In this document: piece after piece, positions 1-7,644 of the stretch
Layout of the letters: each line of letters starts with the position of its first letter
How positions within the stretch are numbered: position 1 is the stretch's first letter
NCBI RefSeq assembly: GCF_030409215.1
Contig: NZ_JAUFPL010000032.1
Location: 98,872-162,871, forward strand
Length of the DNA: 64,000 nt
Direction of reading: 5' to 3'
Source: Halomonas ramblicola
Lineage (GTDB): Bacteria > Pseudomonadota > Gammaproteobacteria > Pseudomonadales > Halomonadaceae
The notes under the pieces: model-generated
Databases searched by the model: none
Seen by the model: the letters and a program-made list of their open reading frames with translations, nothing else
Told to the model about the DNA's origin: nothing
Translations under genes and position numbers: made by a program

Positions 1-831
1 GCCGAGGCGCGCGAGTTATTGGGCGAGGCCGGTAAAGAGATCGGCCTGGTGGCCAAGCTCGAGCGCGCCGAGGCGGTGGCCGATGACGCCACCCTCGACG
101 GCATCATCCGGGCCTCGGAGGCGGTGATGGTGGCCCGCGGCGACCTGGGCGTGGAGATCGGCGACGCGAAGCTGATCGGCACCCAGAAGCGCATCATCAA
201 GCGCGCCCGGTCGCTCAACCGCGCGGTGATCACGGCGACGCAGATGATGGAGTCGATGATCGAGTCGCCCCTGCCCACCCGCGCCGAGGTGTTCGACGTG
301 GCCAACGCGGTGCTCGACGGCACCGACGCGGTGATGCTCTCCGCCGAGACCGCCGCCGGTGACTTCCCGGTGGAGACCATCGAGGCCATGGACCGGGTGT
401 GCCTGGGCGCCGAGCGCGAGCGGGTGGCCCAGGAGTCCGGCCACCGCATCCACGAGGGCTTCACCCAGGCCGACGAGACCATCGCCCTGTCGGCGATGTA
501 CGCCGCCAACCACCTGTCGGGCGTGGCGGCCATCGCCTGCATGACCGCCTCCGGCTACACGCCGCTGATCGCCTCGCGGATCCGCTCGGGGCTGCCCATC
601 GTCGGCCTGGCCCACAGCGCCATCGCCCAGCGGCGCATGGCGCTCTACCGCGGGGTGGTCTCGCTGCCCTTCGATACCAGCGAGATGGCGGCCGAGGAGC
701 TCAACGACCGGGCCCTGGCGCTGCTGGTGGCGAAGGGCATCGCCGAGCCGGGCGATCACGTGATGCTGACCCGGGGCGACGAGATGAACGCCCACGGCGG
801 CACCAATACCCTGAAGATCCTGAAGGTGTGA
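1..831 (+). CDS. pyk: Pyruvate kinase, 3' part (5' end outside window)
   Basis: This is the C-terminal 276 residues of pyruvate kinase, which converts phosphoenolpyruvate and ADP to pyruvate and ATP in the cytoplasm. The reading frame is open from base 1, so the start lies upstream of the window. Visible hallmarks are the KLE of the active-site barrel (residues 19-21 as seen here), the RGDLG metal/substrate-binding motif (46-50) and a following SAETA-type segment. The last ~120 residues form the C-terminal regulatory domain. It lies 4 nt upstream of mgsA, so the two are probably co-transcribed. The identification is secure; which of the two bacterial isozymes it is cannot be told from this part. 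Confidence 0.95.
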   Translation, partial: AEARELLGEAGKEIGLVAKLERAEAVADDATLDGIIRASEAVMVARGDLGVEIGDAKLIGTQKRIIKRARSLNRAVITATQMMESMIESPLPTRAEVFDVANAVLDGTDAVMLSAETAAGDFPVETIEAMDRVCLGAERERVAQESGHRIHEGFTQADETIALSAMYAANHLSGVAAIACMTASGYTPLIASRIRSGLPIVGLAHSAIAQRRMALYRGVVSLPFDTSEMAAEELNDRALALLVAKGIAEPGDHVMLTRGDEMNAHGGTNTLKILKV

Positions 832-835
832 CACC

Positions 836-1315
836 ATGAGCGATCCACGTCCACGGCGCACCGTGAAGCGCACCCTGCCGGCGCGCAAGCGCATCGCCCT
901 GATCGCCCACGACGGCAAGAAGGAGGAGCTGCTGGAGTGGGTGGGGCGCTGGCAGGAGACGCTGGCCGAGCACGAGCTCGTCGGCACCGGCACCACCGCG
1001 AGCCGGGTGTCGAAGGCGTTGGGCCTGCCGGTCCAGGGACTGATGAGCGGCCCCCTGGGCGGCGACCAGCAGATCGGCGCCCTGCTCACCGAGCAGAAGC
1101 TCGACCTGCTGATCTTCTTCTGGGATCCCTTCGCCCCCCAGCCCCACGACCCGGACGTCAAGGCGCTGCTGCGCCTGGCGGCGCTGTGGAACGTGCCGGT
1201 GGCCTGCAACGCCGCCAGCGCCGACTTCCTGATCAGTTCCCCCTGGCTCGACCGGCCCTACGAGATGACCATCCCCGATGCCGGCGCCTGGATCTCGGGC
1301 CGGACCACCGACTGA
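836..1315 (+). CDS. mgsA: Methylglyoxal synthase
   Basis: A 159-residue protein of normal length for methylglyoxal synthase, which converts dihydroxyacetone phosphate to methylglyoxal and phosphate and so bypasses lower glycolysis when phosphate is limiting. The family landmarks are all present: an N-terminal KRIALIAHDGKK strand, GTGTT in the phosphate-binding loop, SGPLGGDQQIG, the catalytic-aspartate segment DLLIFFWDP and the closing NAASADFLISS. It starts 4 nt after the pyk stop and is followed closely by pgi, making a small glycolytic cluster. The first ~15 residues are basic and slightly longer than in the E. coli protein. Confidence 0.95.
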   Translation: MSDPRPRRTVKRTLPARKRIALIAHDGKKEELLEWVGRWQETLAEHELVGTGTTASRVSKALGLPVQGLMSGPLGGDQQIGALLTEQKLDLLIFFWDPFAPQPHDPDVKALLRLAALWNVPVACNAASADFLISSPWLDRPYEMTIPDAGAWISGRTTD

Positions 1316-1342
1316 CGAATAACGAGAGACGCGAGGCTTACG

Positions 1343-2977
1343 ATGTTCCAGCTGACCCGCAGCGTGACCTGGCAGGCCCTCAAGAGCCTGCATGAGCAGA
1401 CCGCCGACGACCGCATCCGCGACTACTTCGCCAAGGACCCCAAGCGCTTCGAGAAGATGAGCCTGCGGGTGGGCGGCCTGTTCCTCGACTACTCCAAGCA
1501 TCAGGTCTCCGAGGAGGTGCTCGACAAGCTGATCGAGCTGGCCGAGCACTCGGCCCTGGTGCAGCGCCGCGCCCAGATGTTCTCCGGCGACATCATCAAC
1601 GTCACCGAGAACCGTCCCGTGCTGCATACCGCCCTGCGCAACATCGGCGAGGGCCCCTTGATGGTCGACGGCCAGGACGTGATGCCGGAGATCCAGCGCA
1701 CCCGCGAGCAGATCAAGCGCTTTTCCGAGGAGGTGCGCAGCGGCGAGTGGAAGGGCTACAGCGGCAGCCGGATCCGCGACGTGGTCAATATCGGTATCGG
1801 CGGCTCGGACCTGGGACCCAACATGGCCTGCCGGGCGCTGCTCAAGTACCGCCATCCGGACCTCAGCTTCCACTTCGTCTCCAACGTCGACGGCACCCAT
1901 ATCCAGAAGGTGCTGTCGCGCCTCGACCCGGCCACTACCCTGTTCATCGTCTCCACCAAGACCTTTTCCACCCAGGAGACGCTGCTCAACGCCAAGACCG
2001 CGCGCCGCTGGTTCCTGGAGAACGCCGGCGAGGACGCCGACGTGGGCGCTCACTTCATCGCCGCCTCCACCAACCGCAAGGCGGCCATGGAGTTCGGCAT
2101 CCGCGAGGAGAACGTCTTCGAGTTCTGGGCCTGGGTCGGCGGGCGCTACTCCATGTGGTCCTCCATCGGCCTGCCCATCGCGCTCTCCATCGGCTACGAC
2201 GGCTTCATCGCCATGCTGGAAGGCGCCTACGAGATGGACCAGCATTTCCTCAATGCGCCCTTCCGCGAGAACATGCCGGTGCTGATGGCGCTGATCGGCA
2301 TCTGGTACATCAACTTCCATGGCGCCGAGACCCAGGCCATCGTCCCCTACGACCAGGCGCTCCACCAGCTGCCGGCCTTCCTGCAGCAGCTCGACATGGA
2401 ATCCAACGGCAAGTCGGTGGATATCTTCGGCCACCCGGTGGACTACAAGACCGGCCCCATCGTCTGGGGGCAGACCGGCTCCAACGGCCAGCACGCCTTC
2501 TTCCAGTTGCTGCACCAGGGCACCCGCTACGTGCCCATCGACTTCATCGCCTCGCTGAAGCCGGAGCCGGGTTTCGAGGACCATCACTTCGCCCTGCTCA
2601 CCAACATGCTGGCCCAGGCCAACGCCTTCATGGAGGGCAGCCAGCAGGGCAGCCGCCTCGACCCCTACAGCTGCCCGGGCAACCGCCCCTCCAGCACCCT
2701 GCTGCTCGACGAACTGACGCCCAAGAACCTCGGCGCCCTGATCGCGCTCTACGAGCACAAGGTGTTCGTCCAGGGGGTGATCTGGAACATCAACTCCTTC
2801 GACCAGTGGGGGGTGCAGCTGGGCAAGCAGATCGCCGGCGAGATCAGCGAGCGCATCGACACCAACGCTGGCGACTTCGACGCCTCCACCCAGGGGCTGC
2901 TGGCGCTGGTGCGCGAGCACTTCCCCGCCGCGACCAGCCAGCCGGCCCCCAAGGCCGGCAAGAAGGCCAAGGGCTGA
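1343..2977 (+). CDS. pgi: Glucose-6-phosphate isomerase
   Basis: A 544-residue phosphoglucose isomerase that interconverts glucose-6-phosphate and fructose-6-phosphate. The sugar-isomerase signatures are clear: NIGIGGSDLGP in the N-terminal half and WGQTGSNGQHAFFQLLHQG around residues 375-395. The catalytic region SNGKSVDIFG is also present. The length matches the E. coli enzyme (549). The protein ends in a lysine-rich tail. It lies 27 nt after mgsA in the same direction and ends 6 nt before the convergent crcB pair. The start codon is an ATG preceded by a purine-rich GAGACGCGAGG stretch. Confidence 0.97.
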   Translation: MFQLTRSVTWQALKSLHEQTADDRIRDYFAKDPKRFEKMSLRVGGLFLDYSKHQVSEEVLDKLIELAEHSALVQRRAQMFSGDIINVTENRPVLHTALRNIGEGPLMVDGQDVMPEIQRTREQIKRFSEEVRSGEWKGYSGSRIRDVVNIGIGGSDLGPNMACRALLKYRHPDLSFHFVSNVDGTHIQKVLSRLDPATTLFIVSTKTFSTQETLLNAKTARRWFLENAGEDADVGAHFIAASTNRKAAMEFGIREENVFEFWAWVGGRYSMWSSIGLPIALSIGYDGFIAMLEGAYEMDQHFLNAPFRENMPVLMALIGIWYINFHGAETQAIVPYDQALHQLPAFLQQLDMESNGKSVDIFGHPVDYKTGPIVWGQTGSNGQHAFFQLLHQGTRYVPIDFIASLKPEPGFEDHHFALLTNMLAQANAFMEGSQQGSRLDPYSCPGNRPSSTLLLDELTPKNLGALIALYEHKVFVQGVIWNINSFDQWGVQLGKQIAGEISERIDTNAGDFDASTQGLLALVREHFPAATSQPAPKAGKKAKG

Positions 2978-2983
2978 GGCCCC

Positions 2984-3367
2984 TCACCCCCGGGCGGCGG
3001 CCAGTCGTCGCCCGGCGAGGTGTCCCACCCAGGCGGCGCCCAGCCACGCCGCGAGACTGACCGCCACATACCCCAGGGCCGCCGCATGGCGGCCCTGGTG
3101 CATCATGCCCAGGGTCTCCAGGCCAAACAGCGAGAAGGTGGTGAAGCCGCCGCAGAAGCCGGCGACCAGGAAGGGTTGCCAGCGCGCCACCCGACCATGG
3201 GTCCGCCGCGCGGCATAGGCGGCGAAGGCGGCGATCAGCCAGGCGCCCAGGACATTGACGACCAGGGTCGCCCAGGGGAACGGCAGCCAGAGCCCGACCT
3301 GGTAGCGCAGGGCGCTGCCGAGGCCACAGCCCAATCCCACCGCGAGATAGGCGCGCCAGGCGTTCAT
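2984..3367 (-). CDS. crcB: CrcB/Fluc fluoride channel, second subunit gene
   Basis: A 127-residue, four-helix membrane protein of the CrcB/Fluc family, which exports fluoride as dual-topology or paired dimers. Family motifs seen: GSALRY near the N terminus, NVLGAW in helix 2, and GFCGGFTTFSLFGLE around the helix-3 break. The start was set at the ATG giving MNAWRAYL, which overlaps the stop of the upstream crcB copy by four bases (ATGA). That indicates translational coupling. A longer in-frame extension exists but would run through the partner gene in another frame. Two adjacent, divergent copies suggest an obligate heterodimer, as in bacteria that carry crcB pairs. Confidence 0.92.
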   Translation of the reverse strand: MNAWRAYLAVGLGCGLGSALRYQVGLWLPFPWATLVVNVLGAWLIAAFAAYAARRTHGRVARWQPFLVAGFCGGFTTFSLFGLETLGMMHQGRHAAALGYVAVSLAAWLGAAWVGHLAGRRLAAARG

Positions 3368-3756
3368 GCCCCGCCTCCCGCCAGCCAGAGCCCCAGGGCC
3401 ACCGCCCCCAGGCCGGCCAGCAGGGTCGCGGCGACATAGGCCGAGGCGAGCGGCACATGGCCCTGGCGCCACAGCGTCAGGGCCTGCAGGCTGAACGACG
3501 ACACGGTCGTGTAGCCGCCCAGCAGGCCGACCGCCAGCAGCGACCAGGCCGGCGATGCCGGGTCATCTCCCGGCAGGCCCAGGGTACCGGCCAGCCAGCC
3601 CATGGCCAGGGCGCCGCTGAGGTTGACCGCCAGGGTCCCCCAGGGGAAGTGGGTGCCCAGGCGCCGCCCCACGGCATTGCCCACCGCCAGGCGCCCCACG
3701 CCGCCCAGGACACCGCCGAGCATCACCGCCAGCAGCTCCAGCGCTCCCGCCTGCAT
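3364..3756 (-). CDS. crcB: CrcB/Fluc fluoride channel, first subunit gene
   Basis: A roughly 130-residue CrcB/Fluc homologue, transcribed first of the pair. It shows GGVGRLAVGN, the helix-2 asparagine in AVNLSGALAMGW, and GLLGGYTTVSSFSLQ at the helix-3 break, each diverged from the partner gene. Three in-frame ATGs lie close together at 3768, 3762 and 3756. I chose 3756 because GGAG sits six bases upstream of it, whereas the other two lack a spaced Shine-Dalgarno. A terminator-like hairpin with five T residues ends just upstream (3774), so expression would need read-through. Confidence 0.88.
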   Translation of the reverse strand: MQAGALELLAVMLGGVLGGVGRLAVGNAVGRRLGTHFPWGTLAVNLSGALAMGWLAGTLGLPGDDPASPAWSLLAVGLLGGYTTVSSFSLQALTLWRQGHVPLASAYVAATLLAGLGAVALGLWLAGGGA

Positions 3757-3773
3757 CGCCATCTCCATCCCAC

Positions 3774-3798
3774 AAAAACGCCACCCGAGCGGGTGGCG
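3774..3798 (-). terminator. Intrinsic terminator-like hairpin in the crcB leader
   Basis: On the minus strand a perfect 9-bp stem CGCCACCCG/CGGGTGGCG (3798-3790 and 3787-3779) with a 2-nt loop is followed directly by TTTTT. No minus-strand gene lies upstream, because the next gene (mscS) runs the other way. The hairpin therefore sits in the crcB 5' leader or ends a short independent transcript. Fluoride-responsive crcB leaders commonly end in such a terminator, but I do not see the known fluoride aptamer here. Confidence 0.65.
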
Positions 3799-3874
3799 GA
3801 AGAGTATCGCATGCTTGCCGGGCCGGCGGGCAGGAAGGCCGCCGACGAAGGAAATATGACACAAACGACACATA

Positions 3875-3893
3875 ATGTACAATCCTTGTACAT
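3875..3893. promoter_or_regulatory. 19-bp palindromic operator candidate between crcB and mscS
   Basis: ATGTACAATCCTTGTACAT is a perfect inverted repeat with 8-bp arms around a 3-bp centre, in the divergent intergenic region. A dyad of this size fits a dimeric regulator, and the TGTACA half-site resembles operators of some MerR-type regulators from memory. I could not assign -35/-10 elements unambiguously. On the minus strand TTGATG or TTGTAC are possible -35 hexamers overlapping the dyad. Confidence 0.45.
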
Positions 3894-3994
3894 CAAGCAG
3901 CGTGACCGCCACGGGTCGTGGTCGCACCACGAAGCCCGTATCATGAGAACGCTGATATAACCATCGCCCCACGCCACGAGACGGAGGTCACAGC

Positions 3995-6301
3995 GTGAAT
4001 CCCTTGCGAGCCCTACCCCTGATGCTCGGCTGGTTGCTGGTCGCCCTGCTGGCCCTCGCGGGTCCGGTCCAGGCCCAGCAGGACGGCGGCCAGGAGCCGC
4101 CGGCCTACTCGACCCTGGCCGACCTGCTGGAAAACGAGGAGACCCGCCAGCAGCTGATCGACCAGCTGCGCGGCATGGCCGGCGACGTCGCCGAGCCGGC
4201 CCCCGAGGAGGAGGCCGCCTCGCCATCGCTGCCCCGCCAGCTGGCCGAGGTGACCAGCCGGGTCGCCGGCGACATCGGCAGCCAGTTCGATGCCATCGCC
4301 GGCGCCCTGGGCGGCATGTTCAGCGGTGACCTGGACAGCACCTTCGACATGGCGGCCTTCACCGGCGCCGCCATCAACCTGGGCCTGGTGATCCTGGCCA
4401 CCATCGCGCTCTTCCTGGGCTTCCGGCGCCTCGTCCGGCCGCTGTTCACCGGCATCAGCCAGTGGTCGCTCAACGGCAGCGGCCTGACGCCCATCCTGCG
4501 CCTGGTCGTCTGCGTGGCCCTGGCCGCCGCGGTCGACGTGCTGGTGGTAGCGTTCGCCTACCTGGGCGGCAACCTGATCGCCACCTTCGCCATCGGCGAG
4601 ACCGGCGAACTCTCCACCCAGGCCTCCTTGTTCCTCAACGCCTTCCTGGTGATCGAGCTGCTCAAGGCGGGGGTGCGCATGCTGTTCGCCTCCCGCTACG
4701 AGGGGCTGCGCCTGCTGCCGATCGACTCCCGCGAGGCCGGCTACTGGAACCGCTGGATCGCCCGGCTGATCGGCCTGGTGGGCTACGGCCTGATGGTGGT
4801 GGTGCCGCTGGTCAACGCCTATGTATCGTCGGCGGTGGGCCAGGGGCTGGGCACCCTGATCATGATCGGCGCCTTCCTCTATGCCGTGACGGTGGTGCTC
4901 AGGAATCGCGTGCGCCTGCGCGACGCCATCAACGCCAAGGCCGAGCGGGCGACCATGGCCGCCAGCCGCGTCAGCCTGCAGCTGTTCGCGCGCATCTGGC
5001 ACCTCTTCGCCCTGGCCTACTTCGTCATGGTGCTGGTGGTGACCCTGACCCGGCCGGTGGACGCCCTGCCCTTCGTGCTCTTCGCCACCCTCAAGACCAT
5101 CGCCGCCGTGGTGGTGGGCCTGCTGGTCTCCAACTTCCTGACCCAGACCATCGGCCGGCGCATCACCCTGCACGAGGACCTGCGCCGCAAGCTGCCGCTG
5201 CTCGAGCCGCGCCTCAACCGCTACGTGCCCAACGCCCTGCGGGTGATCCGCACGGTCATTGTGGTCCTGGTGGCCATGGTGGTGCTCAACGCCTGGGGCG
5301 CCTTCGACCTGGCGGCCTGGTACGCCTCGGAGGCGGGCCGCGGCCTGGTCGGCAAGCTGATCAGCGTGGCGGTGATCCTGGTGATCGCCATCGCCGTCTG
5401 GCTCGCCCTGGCCAGCCTGATCGAGCACAAGCTCAACCCCGAGACCGGTGGCGGCGTCCCCTCGGCCCGCGCCCAGACCCTGCTGGCCCTGTTCCGCAAC
5501 GCCCTGGCCATCGCCCTGATCACCATGACGGCGATGATCGTGCTGGCCGAGATCGGCATCAACATCGGCCCGCTGATCGCCGGCGCCGGGGTACTGGGCC
5601 TGGCCATCGGCTTCGGCGCCCAGAAGCTGGTGCAGGACATCATCACCGGCATCTTCATCCAGGTGGAGAACGCCATGAACACCGGCGACGTGGTCACGGT
5701 GGGCGGCATCACCGGCACCGCCGAGAAGCTCAGCATCCGCTCGGTGGGCATCCGCGACCTCTCCGGCACCTATCACCTGATCCCCTTCTCCAGCGTGGAT
5801 ACCGTCTCCAACTACATGCGCGAGTTCGGCAACCACGTGGGCGAATACGGCATCGCCTACCGCGAGAGCATCGACGAGGCCATCGAGCAGCTGCAGCTGG
5901 CCTTCGAGGACCTCCAGGCCAGCGAGGAGCACGGCCACAAGCTGCTCGAGCCGCTCAACGTGGCCGGCGTGGTGGCCCTGGCCGACAGCTCGGTCAATAT
6001 CCGGGTGGTCATCAAGACCACCCCCGGGGACCAGTGGGCCGTGGGCCGCGCCTACAACCGCCTGGTCAAGCTGCGCTTCGACGCGGCCGGCATCGAGATT
6101 CCCTTCCCGCACACCACCCTCTACTTCGGCGAGGACAAGCAGGGAGGCTCACCGGCCGCCAACGTCAGGGTCCTGCAGGAGCGGACGCGTCAATCGGCGC
6201 CGGGCACCACCGCGCCGCGGTCGGACACGCGGGAAGGGGTCCAGGAGATCACCAACCCCGAGCACGAGAAGCCCAGCGGCGACGACGTGGAGGAGCACTG
6301 A
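3995..6301 (+). CDS. MscS-family mechanosensitive channel, long form
   Basis: A 768-residue inner-membrane protein with a signal peptide (about residues 1-28, ending VQAQ). It has a periplasmic N-terminal part, multiple membrane helices and a C-terminal MscS core. The pore-helix region GAGVLGLAIGFGAQKLVQDIITG (around 530-550) and the following beta domain with GDVVTVGGITGTAEKLSIRSVGIRD are diagnostic of MscS. It resembles the large paralogues (YbiO type) rather than the ~280-residue MscS. The start is GTG at 3995 with GGAGG seven bases upstream. It probably releases solutes during hypo-osmotic shock, which fits a halophile. A strong terminator follows. Confidence 0.92.
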   Translation: MNPLRALPLMLGWLLVALLALAGPVQAQQDGGQEPPAYSTLADLLENEETRQQLIDQLRGMAGDVAEPAPEEEAASPSLPRQLAEVTSRVAGDIGSQFDAIAGALGGMFSGDLDSTFDMAAFTGAAINLGLVILATIALFLGFRRLVRPLFTGISQWSLNGSGLTPILRLVVCVALAAAVDVLVVAFAYLGGNLIATFAIGETGELSTQASLFLNAFLVIELLKAGVRMLFASRYEGLRLLPIDSREAGYWNRWIARLIGLVGYGLMVVVPLVNAYVSSAVGQGLGTLIMIGAFLYAVTVVLRNRVRLRDAINAKAERATMAASRVSLQLFARIWHLFALAYFVMVLVVTLTRPVDALPFVLFATLKTIAAVVVGLLVSNFLTQTIGRRITLHEDLRRKLPLLEPRLNRYVPNALRVIRTVIVVLVAMVVLNAWGAFDLAAWYASEAGRGLVGKLISVAVILVIAIAVWLALASLIEHKLNPETGGGVPSARAQTLLALFRNALAIALITMTAMIVLAEIGINIGPLIAGAGVLGLAIGFGAQKLVQDIITGIFIQVENAMNTGDVVTVGGITGTAEKLSIRSVGIRDLSGTYHLIPFSSVDTVSNYMREFGNHVGEYGIAYRESIDEAIEQLQLAFEDLQASEEHGHKLLEPLNVAGVVALADSSVNIRVVIKTTPGDQWAVGRAYNRLVKLRFDAAGIEIPFPHTTLYFGEDKQGGSPAANVRVLQERTRQSAPGTTAPRSDTREGVQEITNPEHEKPSGDDVEEH

Positions 6302-6328
6302 GCCCACGCCCGACCCGCCAACGCCAGC

Positions 6329-6361
6329 GGGGCCGCCCTTCCGGGCGGCCCCGCCGTTTTC
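6329..6361 (+). terminator. Intrinsic terminator after the MscS-type channel
   Basis: A perfect 10-bp stem GGGGCCGCCC/GGGCGGCCCC with a TTCC loop is followed by GCCGTTTT. It lies 27 nt after the channel stop and between convergent genes, so it may also act on transcripts arriving from hemY. Confidence 0.8.
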
Positions 6362-6387
6362 ATGGGTGACGGATCGCCGGCGGCGGT

Positions 6388-7644
6388 TCAGGAGGCCTTG
6401 GCCGCCTTGCCCTCGCCGAGCACGTCCTTGTCCTCGCTGGGCTGGGGCAGCGAGGGCAGCGACTTGTCGAGCAGCTCGACGCTCTGGCGGTAGTAGAGCT
6501 GGCTCTTCTGGTGCTCGCCCAGGTTGGCGTAGAGCCGCGCCAGCTCGGCACAGACCACGCCGCTGGGGCGCTGGCGCTGGCTCGCCTCGAAGTACTCCTG
6601 GGCCTTGCCCCAGTAGGCATTGCGCAGCGACAGCCGGCCCAGGGCGAGCAGCAGATCGGGGTCGTTGGGCCGCTCCTGCAGCCACTTCTCGGCGGTGACC
6701 AGCTGGCGTGAGGCGTCCACGTCGAGCAGGCCGTAGCGCTGCACCAGGCGGCTGTCCCAGTGCTCCTTGAGGGAGTGGCGCAGCAGCCGCTCGGCGATGG
6801 GCTCCTGGCCGCCGCGCACCAGCGCCTCGGCGTAGAGCACGATCAGCTCCACGTCGCCACGCAGGTGGTCGGGCATGTCGGCCCACAGGCTGCGCACCGC
6901 CTCGATGTCGCCGCCGTCGCGGGCCTCGCGCACGATCAGCTCGCGGTAGGCGCGACGCTCGAGCTGCTCGCGCTCCTCCCGGGAGACCAGTTGCTGGGCC
7001 GCCAGGCGCGGCATCAGCCGGCGCAGGCCGTCCCAGTCGCTGACGCTGAGGTAGGCCTGCTTGAGCTGCTTGAGCACCTGAGGGTGGTTGGGCAGCTGGC
7101 GGTCGAGGCGGGTGAGGATGGCCAGGGCCTCCTCGTACTGCTGGCGGTCCAGCATCAGTTGGGCCTGCATCATGCCCACCGCGGTGTCGGCCCCCTCGGT
7201 ACTCAGGTGGGCCCGCTTGAGCAGGGTGTCGGCCTGGTCGAAGCGCCCCTGGTAGTGGGCGGCCAGCGCCGCGGAGAGGTAGTTGACCAGCGGCGTGCTG
7301 GAGTCGTCGGCGGCCTTGACCAGCGACTTCTCGGCCTTCTTCCAGCGCCCCTCGGCCAGGGCCACCAGGCCACGCACGGTGCGCCGCATGGCGTTGCGGT
7401 TGCGGGTGCGGCTGTTCCACACCTTGAAGCGGCTGACCGGCCGCGACAGGCGCAGCAGCACGCGCAGGACGAAGTGCAGCACCAGGAAGGCGGCCAGCAG
7501 GAGCACCAGGCCGAACCAGAAGGAGGTCTGGAAGGAGGTGCTGCCGACGCGCACCAGCCAGTAGCCGGGCACCGACATCATCAACTGGCCGAACAGCGCG
7601 CCGATGGCCAGGCCCAGGACGATGATCAGGATCAGCTTTCTCAT
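6388..7644 (-). CDS. hemY: HemY-type TPR membrane protein
   Basis: A 418-residue inner-membrane protein of the proteobacterial HemY family. Two N-terminal transmembrane segments (about residues 3-23 and 42-65) are followed by tetratricopeptide-like helices to the C terminus. It has an early GLVALAEGRWKKAEKSL repeat and a late LGRLSLRNAYWGKAQEYFE repeat. It is the last gene of hemCDXY, and its ATG overlaps the hemX stop by four bases. The exact biochemical role is not settled; it is genetically tied to haem synthesis. It should not be confused with Bacillus HemY (protoporphyrinogen oxidase), which is unrelated. Confidence 0.9.
   Translation of the reverse strand: MRKLILIIVLGLAIGALFGQLMMSVPGYWLVRVGSTSFQTSFWFGLVLLLAAFLVLHFVLRVLLRLSRPVSRFKVWNSRTRNRNAMRRTVRGLVALAEGRWKKAEKSLVKAADDSSTPLVNYLSAALAAHYQGRFDQADTLLKRAHLSTEGADTAVGMMQAQLMLDRQQYEEALAILTRLDRQLPNHPQVLKQLKQAYLSVSDWDGLRRLMPRLAAQQLVSREEREQLERRAYRELIVREARDGGDIEAVRSLWADMPDHLRGDVELIVLYAEALVRGGQEPIAERLLRHSLKEHWDSRLVQRYGLLDVDASRQLVTAEKWLQERPNDPDLLLALGRLSLRNAYWGKAQEYFEASQRQRPSGVVCAELARLYANLGEHQKSQLYYRQSVELLDKSLPSLPQPSEDKDVLGEGKAAKAS

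Noticed and set aside
3757..3994. Known fluoride riboswitch upstream of crcB.
   Set aside because: The expected core around GGCGAUGG and CUGAUGGCUCCUAC is not visible on the minus strand. A covariance search is needed before excluding a diverged form.
4013..6112. A 699-codon open frame antisense to the MscS-type gene, and similar long antisense frames such as 701-2920 and 11355-12674 on the minus strand.
   Set aside because: In very GC-rich DNA the antisense frame rarely meets stops. The products are low-complexity (runs of H, Q, G, A, R) without family motifs, and they lie wholly opposite well-identified genes.
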